DNA from: CAYUWG01 sp964448285
GTDB lineage: Bacteria > Bacteroidota > Ignavibacteria > SZUA-365
Assembly (NCBI GenBank): GCA_964448285.1
Contig: CAYUWG010000041.1
Coordinates: forward strand, 1 to 33,347
Direction of reading: 5' to 3'
Length of the DNA: 33,347 nucleotides
The position numbers and the translations under genes are program-made. This document shows, piece after piece, positions 7,927 to 14,685 of the stretch (its first letter is position 1; the number at the start of each line of letters is the position of its first letter). The notes below the pieces were generated by a model. It was not told the DNA's origin and ran no database searches. It saw only the letters and a program-made list of their open reading frames with translations.

Positions 7927-8412
7927 CTTGTTCCCACGCTCTGCGTGGGAACACACGGCACTGATGCGTTGAACCTTATAGATATTTCTTGCAGCGCATG
8001 ATAGATACGACTTTCACATGTGACGCAGAGCGTCTGGCACTGCATTCCCACGCGGAGCGTGGGAAAGAGAAACATGCGTCTTGTTCCCACGCTCTGCGTG
8101 GGAACACACGGCACTGAGCTCTGAACGTTATAGATATTTCTTGCAGCGCATGATAGATACGACTTTCACATGTGACGCAGAGCGTCTGGCACTGCATTCC
8201 CACGCGGAGCGTGGGAAAGAGAAACATGCGTCTTGTTCCCACGCTCTGCGTGGGAACACACGGCACTGAGCTCTGAACGTTATAGATATTTCTTACAGCG
8301 CATGATAGATACGACTTTTACTTGTTACGCGGAGTGTCTGACACTGCATTCCCACGCGGAGCGTGGGAACGAGAAACATGCGTCTTGTTCCCATGCTGCG
8401 TGGGAACGAGAC
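7927..8412. repeat. 152-bp tandem repeat (3 units plus partial) built on palindromes
   Basis: Unit starts are at 7927, 8080, 8232 and 8384, giving periods of 153, 152 and 152 bp; the fourth copy stops after about 29 bp. Each unit holds two palindromic boxes, TTCCCACGCTCTGCGTGGGA and a TTCCCACGCGGAGCGTGGGAA type box, separated by a unique AT-richer stretch. The boxes translate as the FPRSAWE/SHAERG phrases known from interspersed repeats in many environmental bacteria. Small ORFs through the array on both strands are repeat translations, not genes. The interval 7896-7926 holds nothing recognisable. The array fills most of the gap between the convergently oriented PAS kinase and DUF2279 genes. 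Confidence 0.92.
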
Positions 8413-8434
8413 CGCAAACATATCCCTACAGCAA

Positions 8435-9289
8435 CTACCATTTCAACCAGAAGAACGCGGCGTCGGGGCTGATGCGTACTGCCGGGCCGGGTATTCTGAT
8501 ATAAGAAAGGAAGCGAGCGATCGTTTTCCAGAGTGCGCCTTCGATGGGGATTCCGTGGGGATTGATATCGAAAGCTATATACCATTGCGATGCCGGTGAC
8601 TTGCCCGCGCGTGACGGCAGCCATGAGACAGCGGGAAGATTCTCGACGCCGTAGCCGATCGCGAAGTTGAGGAAGAAAGGCCGTTCGGTCATTCTCGTGA
8701 GATGCACGACATCGATGCTGAGCCAGAAGAATTGGCTTTCGTTATCGTCGAAAATCGTTTTGTACGCTCCAGCGCGGTATGCCTCCGAAGCCTGAATGCC
8801 GTATTTGAAAGAGACGCTTTCCAGCGCAGGCCAATACACACGGCCAACGGGCAGCGCCGCTCCGAATGCATTGCCGAACATGTCTCCCGGCGATAGTCCG
8901 AATTGCGGCCCTTCATGCAGTCCGTCTTCGATCTCCACGAGGAGTTGCGCCGTGAACGCAAGCCCAGCGCCGAGCCATCGCGCGGTTCGGGTCTTCACAC
9001 CGGCGAACTCATACCCCTGACTGATGATGTCTGCGGCAACGGCCGTAAACCAGGCATGACCGAGCTTGTCGTTGTGCATCGCGTACGGCGGGTCCGCGCT
9101 GATGTGGAAGCGCGCACCGGATTTCTGTTTCCAGAATGCATTGTAGTTCTGAAGGATCGCACCACCGACGACGATCACCGGCGGTATGGAAGCGAGAACG
9201 AGAGCGCCCGTTGAAACGGAATCGCGCGGTTCCTGTGCGTACGTGGCGAGGCATACGGACGAAAGAAGTATGAGCGACAATGTTTTCAC
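8435..9289 (-). CDS. DUF2279 family envelope protein
   Basis: From the GTG at 9289 the product has 284 residues and opens with a signal peptide (KTLSLILLSSVCLATYA, cut before QEPRD). A membrane-like segment follows (ALVLASIPPVIVVGGAIL), then the conserved block NDKLGHAWFTAVAADIISQ and EIEDGLHEGPQFGLSPGD, typical of DUF2279/YfiM-like proteins. The C-terminal half has alternating aromatic residues that look like an outer-membrane or periplasmic beta fold. The function of the family is not established. The frame can be extended to another GTG at 9352, but the extra 21 residues precede a good signal peptide, so the inner start is preferred. No gene in the window is clearly linked to it. Confidence 0.75.
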   Translation of the reverse strand: MKTLSLILLSSVCLATYAQEPRDSVSTGALVLASIPPVIVVGGAILQNYNAFWKQKSGARFHISADPPYAMHNDKLGHAWFTAVAADIISQGYEFAGVKTRTARWLGAGLAFTAQLLVEIEDGLHEGPQFGLSPGDMFGNAFGAALPVGRVYWPALESVSFKYGIQASEAYRAGAYKTIFDDNESQFFWLSIDVVHLTRMTERPFFLNFAIGYGVENLPAVSWLPSRAGKSPASQWYIAFDINPHGIPIEGALWKTIARFLSYIRIPGPAVRISPDAAFFWLKW

Positions 9290-9396
9290 GAACTCAATGT
9301 GCGAAAAGGAAACAAACCGGTAAATGAAGGAAAAGTGTGATTCGCTTGTCACGTGCTTCTGTCTTCAGAAAAAATGGCGGTGGCAGAATTTCCCTG

Positions 9397-9425
9397 TTGC
9401 ATTGAAAAACGATCCTTTGTATTAT
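9397..9425 (+). promoter_or_regulatory. Candidate sigma70-type promoter for the first lipoprotein gene
   Basis: TTGCAT (9397-9402), a 17-bp spacer and TATTAT (9420-9425) lie about 85 bp upstream of the lipoprotein ATG at 9511. This is a sequence match only; housekeeping promoters in Bacteroidota often deviate from this pattern. Confidence 0.4.
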
Positions 9426-9510
9426 CGCGCCATCATCACTTATGACTTCGGGCAATGAACGGCCGGGGTTGATCAATGAACTGACGAATCGCACATCCAA
9501 GGAAACCTAC

Positions 9511-10611
9511 ATGTCAAGACAACCCGGATTACTTTCGCTGGTGCTCTCAATCCTCGTTCTCCCTTCCTGCACGGACGAACCGCTTGCGCAGCCGCCTGAT
9601 GACCCGCCGCCGCACGTGCAGCAGGACACGACCTCCCACGACGTGGAGTGGACCGTTTATACCTGGGGCGAACCGAGAGGCACGAGCGCCTTCTACGACG
9701 TGTTCGCTATCAGCGACACCGACGTCTGGGCGGTGGGGGAAGTGTACATGAACACGGGCCTGAAGGACTCGCTGGGACGGGAGATCGACATAGTGAACGT
9801 TGCGCGGTGGAACGGGAAAGAGTGGACTCCTACGAATGTGCCAAGCGCTACCTCGGCCCCGTGGAAGCTCGACTACTGGCGACGAATTAACGCGGTCTTC
9901 GCATTCGCGTCAAACGACGTTTGGATGGCGACCGAAGCCAGAACGTATATCCATTATGACGGGAAAAATTTCACGTCAGAAAGGATCATTGAGCAAAGAG
10001 GTGATCCGAAGCGCATCTGGGGCCGCACACCGGGGGATATCTACATTTGCGGGGATAACGGATCCCTGACGCGTTACTACCGGGGCATCTTTCACCTTAT
10101 GGAGACCGGCACCGACGTGTACCTCTCCGACATCTACGGCGCGGACAACGGCGACTTCTGGACGGGCGGGTACCAGTATTGGGATTTGGGACGGGCCTTC
10201 CTCAAGATCACGGGTGGAAAGGTCATAAATGTGGATCGGAGGTTCCAGTTTCTAGGAGCAAGTAACGTCTGGGTGTACGAAGATACACTGTACGCCGACG
10301 TTGGAACCGGTGTTTTCATTCAGTCTGTGCGCGATACGACACACTGGCGTTTCATGCATTGGAAGGAGATTGCCTATCCGCTTGGATTTATCAGAGGTTT
10401 CCGGGGGTCGGCGCACAATAATCTCTTTGCGGTCGGCGATTTCGGCACGATCATTCACTACAACGGGAAAACGTGGTATATGTATCCGTTTTTCAGTTTA
10501 TCGAACCATACGCGATTCTGGTCTGTGACTGTGACAAAACAGAACGTCTGGTGCGTCGGAACCGATCCACAGGATCGAGCCGTCATTTACCACGGCAAGC
10601 TCAAGCAATGA
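9511..10611 (+). CDS. Secreted lipoprotein with propeller-like W/G repeats, paralogue A
   Basis: From the ATG at 9511, preceded by AAGGA at a good distance, the product has 366 residues. It starts with a lipoprotein signal peptide ending in the lipobox LPSC, so it is expected to be lipid-anchored. A Pro-rich linker follows (QPPDDPPPHVQQD). The rest carries repeated short phrases such as DVWAVG, NDVWMATE, GDIYICGDNGS, WTGGYQYW and NLFAVGDFGTIIHYNGKTW, a pattern typical of beta-propeller-like surface proteins. The enzymatic or binding role is unknown. It is a tandem paralogue of the gene at 10728, with which it shares three near-identical DNA blocks. The stop is followed immediately by a perfect AAAGGAGGTG and a 4-codon ORF. 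Confidence 0.8.
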   Translation: MSRQPGLLSLVLSILVLPSCTDEPLAQPPDDPPPHVQQDTTSHDVEWTVYTWGEPRGTSAFYDVFAISDTDVWAVGEVYMNTGLKDSLGREIDIVNVARWNGKEWTPTNVPSATSAPWKLDYWRRINAVFAFASNDVWMATEARTYIHYDGKNFTSERIIEQRGDPKRIWGRTPGDIYICGDNGSLTRYYRGIFHLMETGTDVYLSDIYGADNGDFWTGGYQYWDLGRAFLKITGGKVINVDRRFQFLGASNVWVYEDTLYADVGTGVFIQSVRDTTHWRFMHWKEIAYPLGFIRGFRGSAHNNLFAVGDFGTIIHYNGKTWYMYPFFSLSNHTRFWSVTVTKQNVWCVGTDPQDRAVIYHGKLKQ

Positions 10612-10642
10612 AAGGAGGTGAACAGACATGAGCAGAGAATAA
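10611..10642 (+). promoter_or_regulatory. Perfect Shine-Dalgarno followed by a 4-codon ORF (MSRE)
   Basis: AAAGGAGGTG at 10611-10620 is a full anti-16S match. It is followed 7 bp later by ATG AGC AGA GAA TAA (10628-10642). A second tiny frame, MKGGEQT, starts in the ATGA overlapping the lipoprotein stop. The same arrangement recurs after paralogue B at 11834-11865. It could be a relic of a downstream gene start carried along in duplication, or a translated minimal ORF. Confidence 0.5.
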
Positions 10643-10727
10643 ACCCCGGTCGTAGGACACCGGACGGACGAACGAGGAATAAATGACAGAGAACAACTCA
10701 TATCCGAAAACAAGAGGAATCACTCCG

Positions 10728-11834
10728 ATGAAAACACAATGGATGAACAATGCTGCAGCTTTCGCGCTTCTCCTGCTTCCTTCCTGCACGGACGAACCGC
10801 CCGCGCAGCCGCCTGATGACCCGCCGCCGCACGTGCAGCAGGACACGACCTCCCACGACGTGGAGTGGACCGTTTATACCTGGGGCGACCCAAACAAAAG
10901 TACAAGCGCTTTCTACGATGTGTTCGCGTTGAACGATACATGCGTCTGGGCTGTTGGTGATATTCATGCGGAAGATACGGACAAGTTTGATTCGCTTGGC
11001 AGATGGATTACGCCCTATAACATCGCGTATTGGAATGGCAAGACATGGACACTTTCGAGCAGACACACAAAGCGCTCATCGGGTGATGTTTGGTATGAGC
11101 AACTGCGTGCCGTATATGCATTTCGATCAGATGACGTTTGGTTTTTTAGTGAGATGGCATATATCCATTGGGATGGGTCAAACTGGCGAACGGAGTATGT
11201 GAGAGATCGCCGTGGAAGCATGAAGCGCATCTGGGGCCGCACACCGGGGGATATCTACATCTGCGGGACGAACGGCTCCCTGACGCGTTACTACCGGGGC
11301 ATCTTTCACCTTATGGAGACCGGTACCGACGTGGACCTCTCCGACATCTATGGAGCGGACAACGGCGACTTCTGGACCGGTGGGTACCAGTATTGGGATC
11401 TGAAAAATGTATTTCTCTATGTAACGAATGATAAAGTAAGCCCATTAATGAGATCTGCAAACGGAAAGAGATTCTATGGTGGAAAAACCATCTGGATAAG
11501 CAAGGATACTTTATATGCCGATGTGGGGTCCGGGATTTACGTTCAATCCGTTCGTGATACCAACCAATGGAGGTTCATACACTGGCCAGCTATCGCCTCA
11601 CCGATAGGTTACATGCGAGGTATGCGCGGAAGCGCTGATAACAACATTTTTTGCGTCGGAGATTTTGGCAGCATTGTTCACTACAACGGAAAAAGTTGGT
11701 ATGTATATCCGTTTTTCAGTTTTTCAAACAACACGACGTTCTATTCTGTTACAGTGACAAAAGAGAACGTCTGGTGTGTCGGCATAGATCCACAGGATCG
11801 AGCCGTTATCTACCACGGCAAGCTCAAGCAATGA
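10728..11834 (+). CDS. Secreted lipoprotein with propeller-like W/G repeats, paralogue B
   Basis: The start at 10728 is chosen because GAGGAA lies 8 bp upstream and the frame then opens with a lipoprotein signal peptide (AAFALLLLPSC). The longer frame from 10683 adds 15 polar residues. The 368-residue product has the same Pro-rich linker and WTVYTWG segment as paralogue A, then the repeated phrases CVWAVGDI, DVWFFSE, GDIYICGTNGS, WTGGYQYW and NIFCVGDFGSIVHYNGKSW, and the same C-terminus (DRAVIYHGKLKQ). Pairs of near-identical DNA blocks alternate with clearly diverged stretches, so the two genes look like a duplicated pair homogenised in patches. A surface-exposed lipid-anchored protein is likely; its partner is unknown. 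Confidence 0.8.
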   Translation: MKTQWMNNAAAFALLLLPSCTDEPPAQPPDDPPPHVQQDTTSHDVEWTVYTWGDPNKSTSAFYDVFALNDTCVWAVGDIHAEDTDKFDSLGRWITPYNIAYWNGKTWTLSSRHTKRSSGDVWYEQLRAVYAFRSDDVWFFSEMAYIHWDGSNWRTEYVRDRRGSMKRIWGRTPGDIYICGTNGSLTRYYRGIFHLMETGTDVDLSDIYGADNGDFWTGGYQYWDLKNVFLYVTNDKVSPLMRSANGKRFYGGKTIWISKDTLYADVGSGIYVQSVRDTNQWRFIHWPAIASPIGYMRGMRGSADNNIFCVGDFGSIVHYNGKSWYVYPFFSFSNNTTFYSVTVTKENVWCVGIDPQDRAVIYHGKLKQ

Positions 11835-11865
11835 AAGGAGGTGAACAGACATGAGCAGAGAATAA
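11834..11865 (+). promoter_or_regulatory. Second copy of the Shine-Dalgarno plus MSRE 4-codon ORF
   Basis: AAAGGAGGTG at 11834-11843 and ATG AGC AGA GAA TAA at 11851-11865 repeat the arrangement after paralogue A without a single change. They belong to an 87-bp block (11787-11873 versus 10564-10650) with only two mismatches, both inside the lipoprotein coding part. Confidence 0.5.
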
Positions 11866-11949
11866 ACCCCGGTGCTGGCACACCGGACGGACGCCAATCG
11901 CTTGAGCCCGCCTTGGTGAGCACACTTGTCGTCATTTTCCTTGCACCGC

Positions 11950-11964
11950 AAGGCACTGTGCCTT
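11950..11964. promoter_or_regulatory. 15-bp palindrome AAGGCACTGTGCCTT upstream of a kinase gene
   Basis: An uninterrupted palindrome with one central base, about 77 bp before the ATG of the soluble kinase. It could be an operator for a dimeric regulator or just a short hairpin. The remaining sequence between the lipoprotein unit and the kinase shows nothing else recognisable. Confidence 0.3.
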
Positions 11965-12040
11965 ATGTTTCTCCACCTTCGTTTGCCAAAACACAAGCCA
12001 ACCCTCATTCGAAAGGCACAGGAAGTCGAGTAACAGCCCC

Positions 12041-12940
12041 ATGAAAAAAGAACCCACACCGGAAGAAACGATCCGGTCGCTTAGTGATGCTCTCCAACAG
12101 AAGCAGGGAGAACTTGAGGAAGCGCTCACCAACCTGAAGAACATCCAGACACAACTTCTCTTCGCGGAAAAGATGGCTTCGCTCGGCGAGTTGACGGCGG
12201 GTATCGCGCACGAAATCAAGAATCCGCTCAACTTCGTCAACAACTTCGCCGACATCGTTCGGGAGCTGGTCGCCGACCTGCGGGAGCTTTTCGAAGCGAA
12301 CAGAAGCAAACGCATCGCCGACGCGCAGGACGCAATCGAGATGATCCTCATGGACTTAGACATGAACGCGAAACGCATCGTCGAGCACGGGAAGCGTGCC
12401 GACAGCATCGTGCGCGGTATGATGCGGCACGCGCGCGGAGGCACCGGTGAAAAGATCTCCTGCAACATCAACCAGCTTCTCGATGAAGCCGTGAACCTTG
12501 CATATCACGGCATGCGCGCACAACAGACCGGCTTCAACGTCGCGATCGAAAAGGACTTCGATACAGCCGTCCCCGTCATCCAGATCATGCAGCAGGAGGT
12601 GAGCCGCGTAGTACTCAATCTTCTGAACAACGCCTTCTATGCCGTGAACGAACGCCGCGAACACAGCGACGCTGCGTACCGGCCTGCAGTCTCCGTCACG
12701 TCCCGCTTCGAACCGCCCGCCATCGAAATCCGCGTGAAGGATAACGGCACGGGCATACCCGAAGAGATTCGCAGGAAGATTTTCGAACCGTTCTACACGA
12801 CGAAGCCCGCAGGGAAGGGAACGGGGCTGGGGCTTTCATTGAGCCATGATATTATCGTGAAGACGCACGGCGGCGAACTCACCGTCAACAGCCGCGAGGG
12901 TGAAGGGACGGAGTTCGTCATCCGGCTTCCGGGCGTGTGA
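12041..12940 (+). CDS. Soluble sensor histidine kinase
   Basis: The 299-residue product has no membrane segment. An N-terminal coiled coil (about 8-45, EETIRSLSDALQQKQGELEE) leads into the phosphoacceptor helix with H57 in TAGIAHEIKNPLNFVNNF. The ATPase domain has an N box (VVLNLLNNAFYAVNE), G1 (DNGTGIPEEIRRKIFEPFYT) and G2 (GKGTGLGLSLSHDI). All catalytic motifs are present. The type is common as an output kinase fed by other sensors; no input domain and no neighbouring regulator identify its partner. The upstream Shine-Dalgarno is poor. The last 65 codons and 14 bp beyond the stop are duplicated at 14475-14683. Confidence 0.88.
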   Translation: MKKEPTPEETIRSLSDALQQKQGELEEALTNLKNIQTQLLFAEKMASLGELTAGIAHEIKNPLNFVNNFADIVRELVADLRELFEANRSKRIADAQDAIEMILMDLDMNAKRIVEHGKRADSIVRGMMRHARGGTGEKISCNINQLLDEAVNLAYHGMRAQQTGFNVAIEKDFDTAVPVIQIMQQEVSRVVLNLLNNAFYAVNERREHSDAAYRPAVSVTSRFEPPAIEIRVKDNGTGIPEEIRRKIFEPFYTTKPAGKGTGLGLSLSHDIIVKTHGGELTVNSREGEGTEFVIRLPGV

Positions 12941-12954
12941 CCGCGTTCGAGTGA
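12746..12954 (+). repeat. 209-bp direct repeat, copy A (3' end of soluble kinase)
   Basis: Identical in length and in all but four bases to 14475-14683. It covers the G1 and G2 boxes, the stop codon and 14 bp beyond. Three of the four differences are synonymous third-position changes; the fourth turns the last Val codon into Ala. The two copies bracket an accessory patch of about 1.5 kb. Confidence 0.92.
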
Positions 12955-13020
12955 TTGTCTCGTGTGGTTTCTTGATAGCCCTGAGCGATTGCACGCGGAA
13001 CGCGGCACAGAGCTGCGCGG

Positions 13021-13651
13021 TCAGTCAAGTCCATCTTGATGTTTCTCGTGGATCTGAACAACAATCGCCGAATCATCGCTTCGAACCTCGTAGTATCGCT
13101 CAGGCTTGCGATAGACATTAACCATCTGATGGCCGGTTGAGAAGGTGTTTTCTTCAGGGTAATTCGCATTCCCCCAAATCATTTCCTCAACATCGCGCGA
13201 CGCATATTGGCTGAACGAGCCGCCCGCTCTCACCTGTCCTTCAATCTTGGCAATCTTGTGAAGATGCTCGACGCCCTCTGTTTCATCGTCCGCAGCCTGT
13301 GTGAAAAGTCATTACGAGCGTAGCGAAGCAATCTCATCCCCTCGATTTTGAATCGTATTGAGAGATTGCTTCGTCGCTTCGCTCCTCGCAATGACTCAGT
13401 AATAACCTTTTCACACAGGCTGCCGGCATGACAATGAACAGATAATCCCTCGCGCGGCTGATGGCCACGTTGAGAATGTTCTGCTTGTTCAGGAACATCC
13501 GTGGGTCGGTCGAGATGATTGGCGGTTGATTGAGAACGACGATGATGATGTCGCACTCATCACCTTGGAAGCTATGAATCGTGCCAACTAGAATCTCTAC
13601 GAAATCAGTCATAGAAAGAAGATCTTCTCGTAGTTGGCGCCTCTCCTTCAT
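13021..13651 (-). pseudogene. 3' fragment of a DNA2/NAM7-type superfamily I helicase, split by a MITE
   Basis: Upstream of the insertion the frame reads VGTIHSFQGDECDIIIVVL and LNKQNILNVAISRARDYLF, which are helicase motifs V and VI of the UPF1/DNA2-like AAA_12 group. Downstream it resumes as DDETEGVEHLHKIAKIEGQ and ends in QIHEKHQDGLD. A 130-bp MITE plus its 3-bp target duplication separates the halves. Removing them restores FIVMPDDETEG in frame. The ATP-binding motifs I to IV are absent: the frame starts at 13651, overlapping the stop of the toxin gene. This is therefore a truncated C-terminal remnant. SF1 helicases of this kind often sit in defence loci, but nothing here proves that. Confidence 0.8.
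13293..13422. mobile_element. 130-bp MITE with 16-bp terminal inverted repeats and CCG target duplication
   Basis: CAGCCTGTGTGAAAAG (13293-13308) and its perfect reverse complement (13407-13422) form the ends. CCG flanks both sides (13290-13292 and 13423-13425). The interior is a long imperfect palindrome whose arms translate as the CEERSDEAI phrase known from dispersed bacterial repeats. The element carries no coding capacity and would need a transposase in trans. It interrupts the helicase remnant. Confidence 0.85.
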
Positions 13652-13911
13652 CCGAAGAACCTCTCGTAATCGTCATGACTGCCAATCCAGAACCACGTCA
13701 CGGTGTCTCTCTCCATGATGCCCAAAGCTCGATAGTCGCGCGAGAGCCTCACGGACCAGATGTCTTCTTCCCGATTGATGCACTTGAATCTGAGCGATGG
13801 GTGGAAGGGGTCCATCGACCAAAGACGATATGCCTTTTTCGCTTTGGCCTTGATCTCACTTTCAAGCCTACCATACAAGTTCCAAAAGGATGGCAGTGTC
13901 GCTGAATTCAC
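13648..13911 (-). CDS. ParE/RelE-superfamily toxin
   Basis: The 87-residue product starts at a GTG whose last bases overlap the antitoxin stop (GTGA at 13908-13911). It shows the small RelE/ParE fold pattern: a helical N-terminal half with KAKKAYRLWSMDPFHPSLRF, then beta strands with WSVRLSRDYRALG and the C-terminal TWFWIGSHDDYERFF. This wording is typical of HTH-less RelE-like toxins encoded next to a small helical antitoxin. Toxins of this family usually cleave mRNA on the ribosome or poison gyrase; which applies cannot be told. The gene follows its partner, the antitoxin-first order that is usual for ParE and RelE. Confidence 0.8.
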   Translation of the reverse strand: MNSATLPSFWNLYGRLESEIKAKAKKAYRLWSMDPFHPSLRFKCINREEDIWSVRLSRDYRALGIMERDTVTWFWIGSHDDYERFFG

Positions 13912-14141
13912 AGCCTCTTCGGATCCATAGGGCCGGCCTTACCCTCGCCAATTTCCTTCCGAGCCTGCCGGGCCGCAGCAACAAGTTTGGTCCGAGTTCG
14001 GGTAAACGACTCGTTCCACTTTGCTTCATCGCGGATTTCCTCAATGTACTCTCGCATGTGCTCAAGTACCCGCTTCTGAATCCGTTCCGGAAGAGATTCC
14101 AGCATCTTCATCATCGTCGTCATAGTTGCCGTTGATTCCAT
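13908..14141 (-). CDS. Antitoxin partner of the RelE/ParE-like toxin
   Basis: The 77-residue product (from the ATG at 14141) is mostly helical and charged: LESLPERIQKRVLEHMREYI, then EEIRDEAKWNESF and a basic tail. AAGGAG lies 9 bp before this ATG, so it is preferred over the ATG at 14162, which sits upstream of that site. The stop overlaps the toxin start by 4 bp, the usual coupling of toxin-antitoxin pairs. I do not recognise a DNA-binding motif such as ribbon-helix-helix or HTH, so its autoregulation is uncertain. The identification rests mainly on context. Confidence 0.7.
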   Translation of the reverse strand: MESTATMTTMMKMLESLPERIQKRVLEHMREYIEEIRDEAKWNESFTRTRTKLVAAARQARKEIGEGKAGPMDPKRL

Positions 14142-14333
14142 TTCTCCTATCTCCTTGATCATAATGCAGGTTCAATTTTTGTCGAGCTAACGCTTGGCAT
14201 CAGTAGGCGCGCCGCGTACACTTCGGGCCAAGGCGAAGCCAATCTGTGCGCACCGGTACACGCCGCCGGACGAGCATTTTCCGCTGTCTTTGCTTTCCGG
14301 GAGTTGTGTGAGCCGCGTTGTGAAGGTACTCTG
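14142..14333. other. Non-coding GC-rich spacer with weak attC-like features
   Basis: Between the antitoxin and an upstream remnant lies a GC-rich stretch. Read on the minus strand it ends in CAAGCGTTAGCT (14185-14196), close to the 3' core of integron attC sites (GTTRRRY, one mismatch). The opposite core is poor (GTTGTGA on the plus strand at 14317-14323). The interior has only imperfect dyad symmetry. I see no gene here. An attC site is a possibility only, as no integrase or second site is present in the window. Confidence 0.25.
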
Positions 14334-14453
14334 TCATACATGGTCAAAATAAACATGCCTCACAGTGAAATCAAGCACTTCCGAGCTCCCGTCGAAGAGC
14401 ACTACTTTCTTTTGATTGTCGGTCTCATAGCCGTCGAAGAGCGTATGGTCCAT
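14334..14453 (-). pseudogene. Unrecognised short ORF, probable gene remnant
   Basis: A 39-residue frame starts MDHTLFDGYETDNQKKVVLF and ends VRHVYFDHV. The composition looks protein-like. The frame is open upstream as far as the edge of duplicated kinase copy B, so this is likely the C-terminal piece of a gene cut off by the duplication event. I do not recognise the family. Confidence 0.3.
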
Positions 14454-14474
14454 GAAAGCACCCCGGCCATTAAT

Positions 14475-14669
14475 GGCACGGGCATACCCGAAGAGATACG
14501 CAGGAAGATTTTCGAACCGTTCTACACGACGAAGCCCGCAGGGAAGGGAACGGGGCTGGGGCTTTCATTGAGCCATGATATTATCGTGAAGACGCACGGC
14601 GGCGAACTTACCGTCAACAGCCGCGAGGGCGAAGGGACGGAGTTCGTCATCCGGCTTCCGGGCGCGTGA
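14475..14669 (+). pseudogene. Duplicated 3' fragment of the soluble histidine kinase
   Basis: The sequence encodes only the G1/G2 part of the ATPase domain (GTGIPEEIRRKIFEPFYTTK to the stop) and is 98% identical in DNA to the end of the kinase at 12041-12940. It lies in a longer open frame starting at 14304 whose first part is unrelated, so that frame is a chimera. Without the phosphoacceptor helix or the N box it cannot be a kinase. Confidence 0.85.
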
Positions 14670-14683
14670 CCGCGTTCGAGTGA
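14475..14683 (+). repeat. 209-bp direct repeat, copy B
   Basis: Second copy of 12746-12954, with four substitutions and no gap. It abuts the remnant ORF on its left. On its right it ends 3 bp before the stop of the NarL-type regulator, so it marks the right border of the accessory patch. Confidence 0.92.
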
Positions 14684-14685
14684 AG

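Noticed and set aside
7927..8412. CRISPR-like look of regularly spaced repeats
   Set aside because: The whole 152-bp unit repeats, including the part between the palindromes, so there are no variable spacers. No cas gene is near.
8081..8504. Small ORFs with the FPRSAWE phrase
   Set aside because: They are translations of the palindromic repeat on both strands, not conserved proteins.
14304..14669. 121-residue plus-strand ORF as a small ATPase-domain protein
   Set aside because: Its first part is unrelated sequence and the rest is a duplicated kinase 3' end, so it is a chimera lacking the N box and phosphoacceptor.
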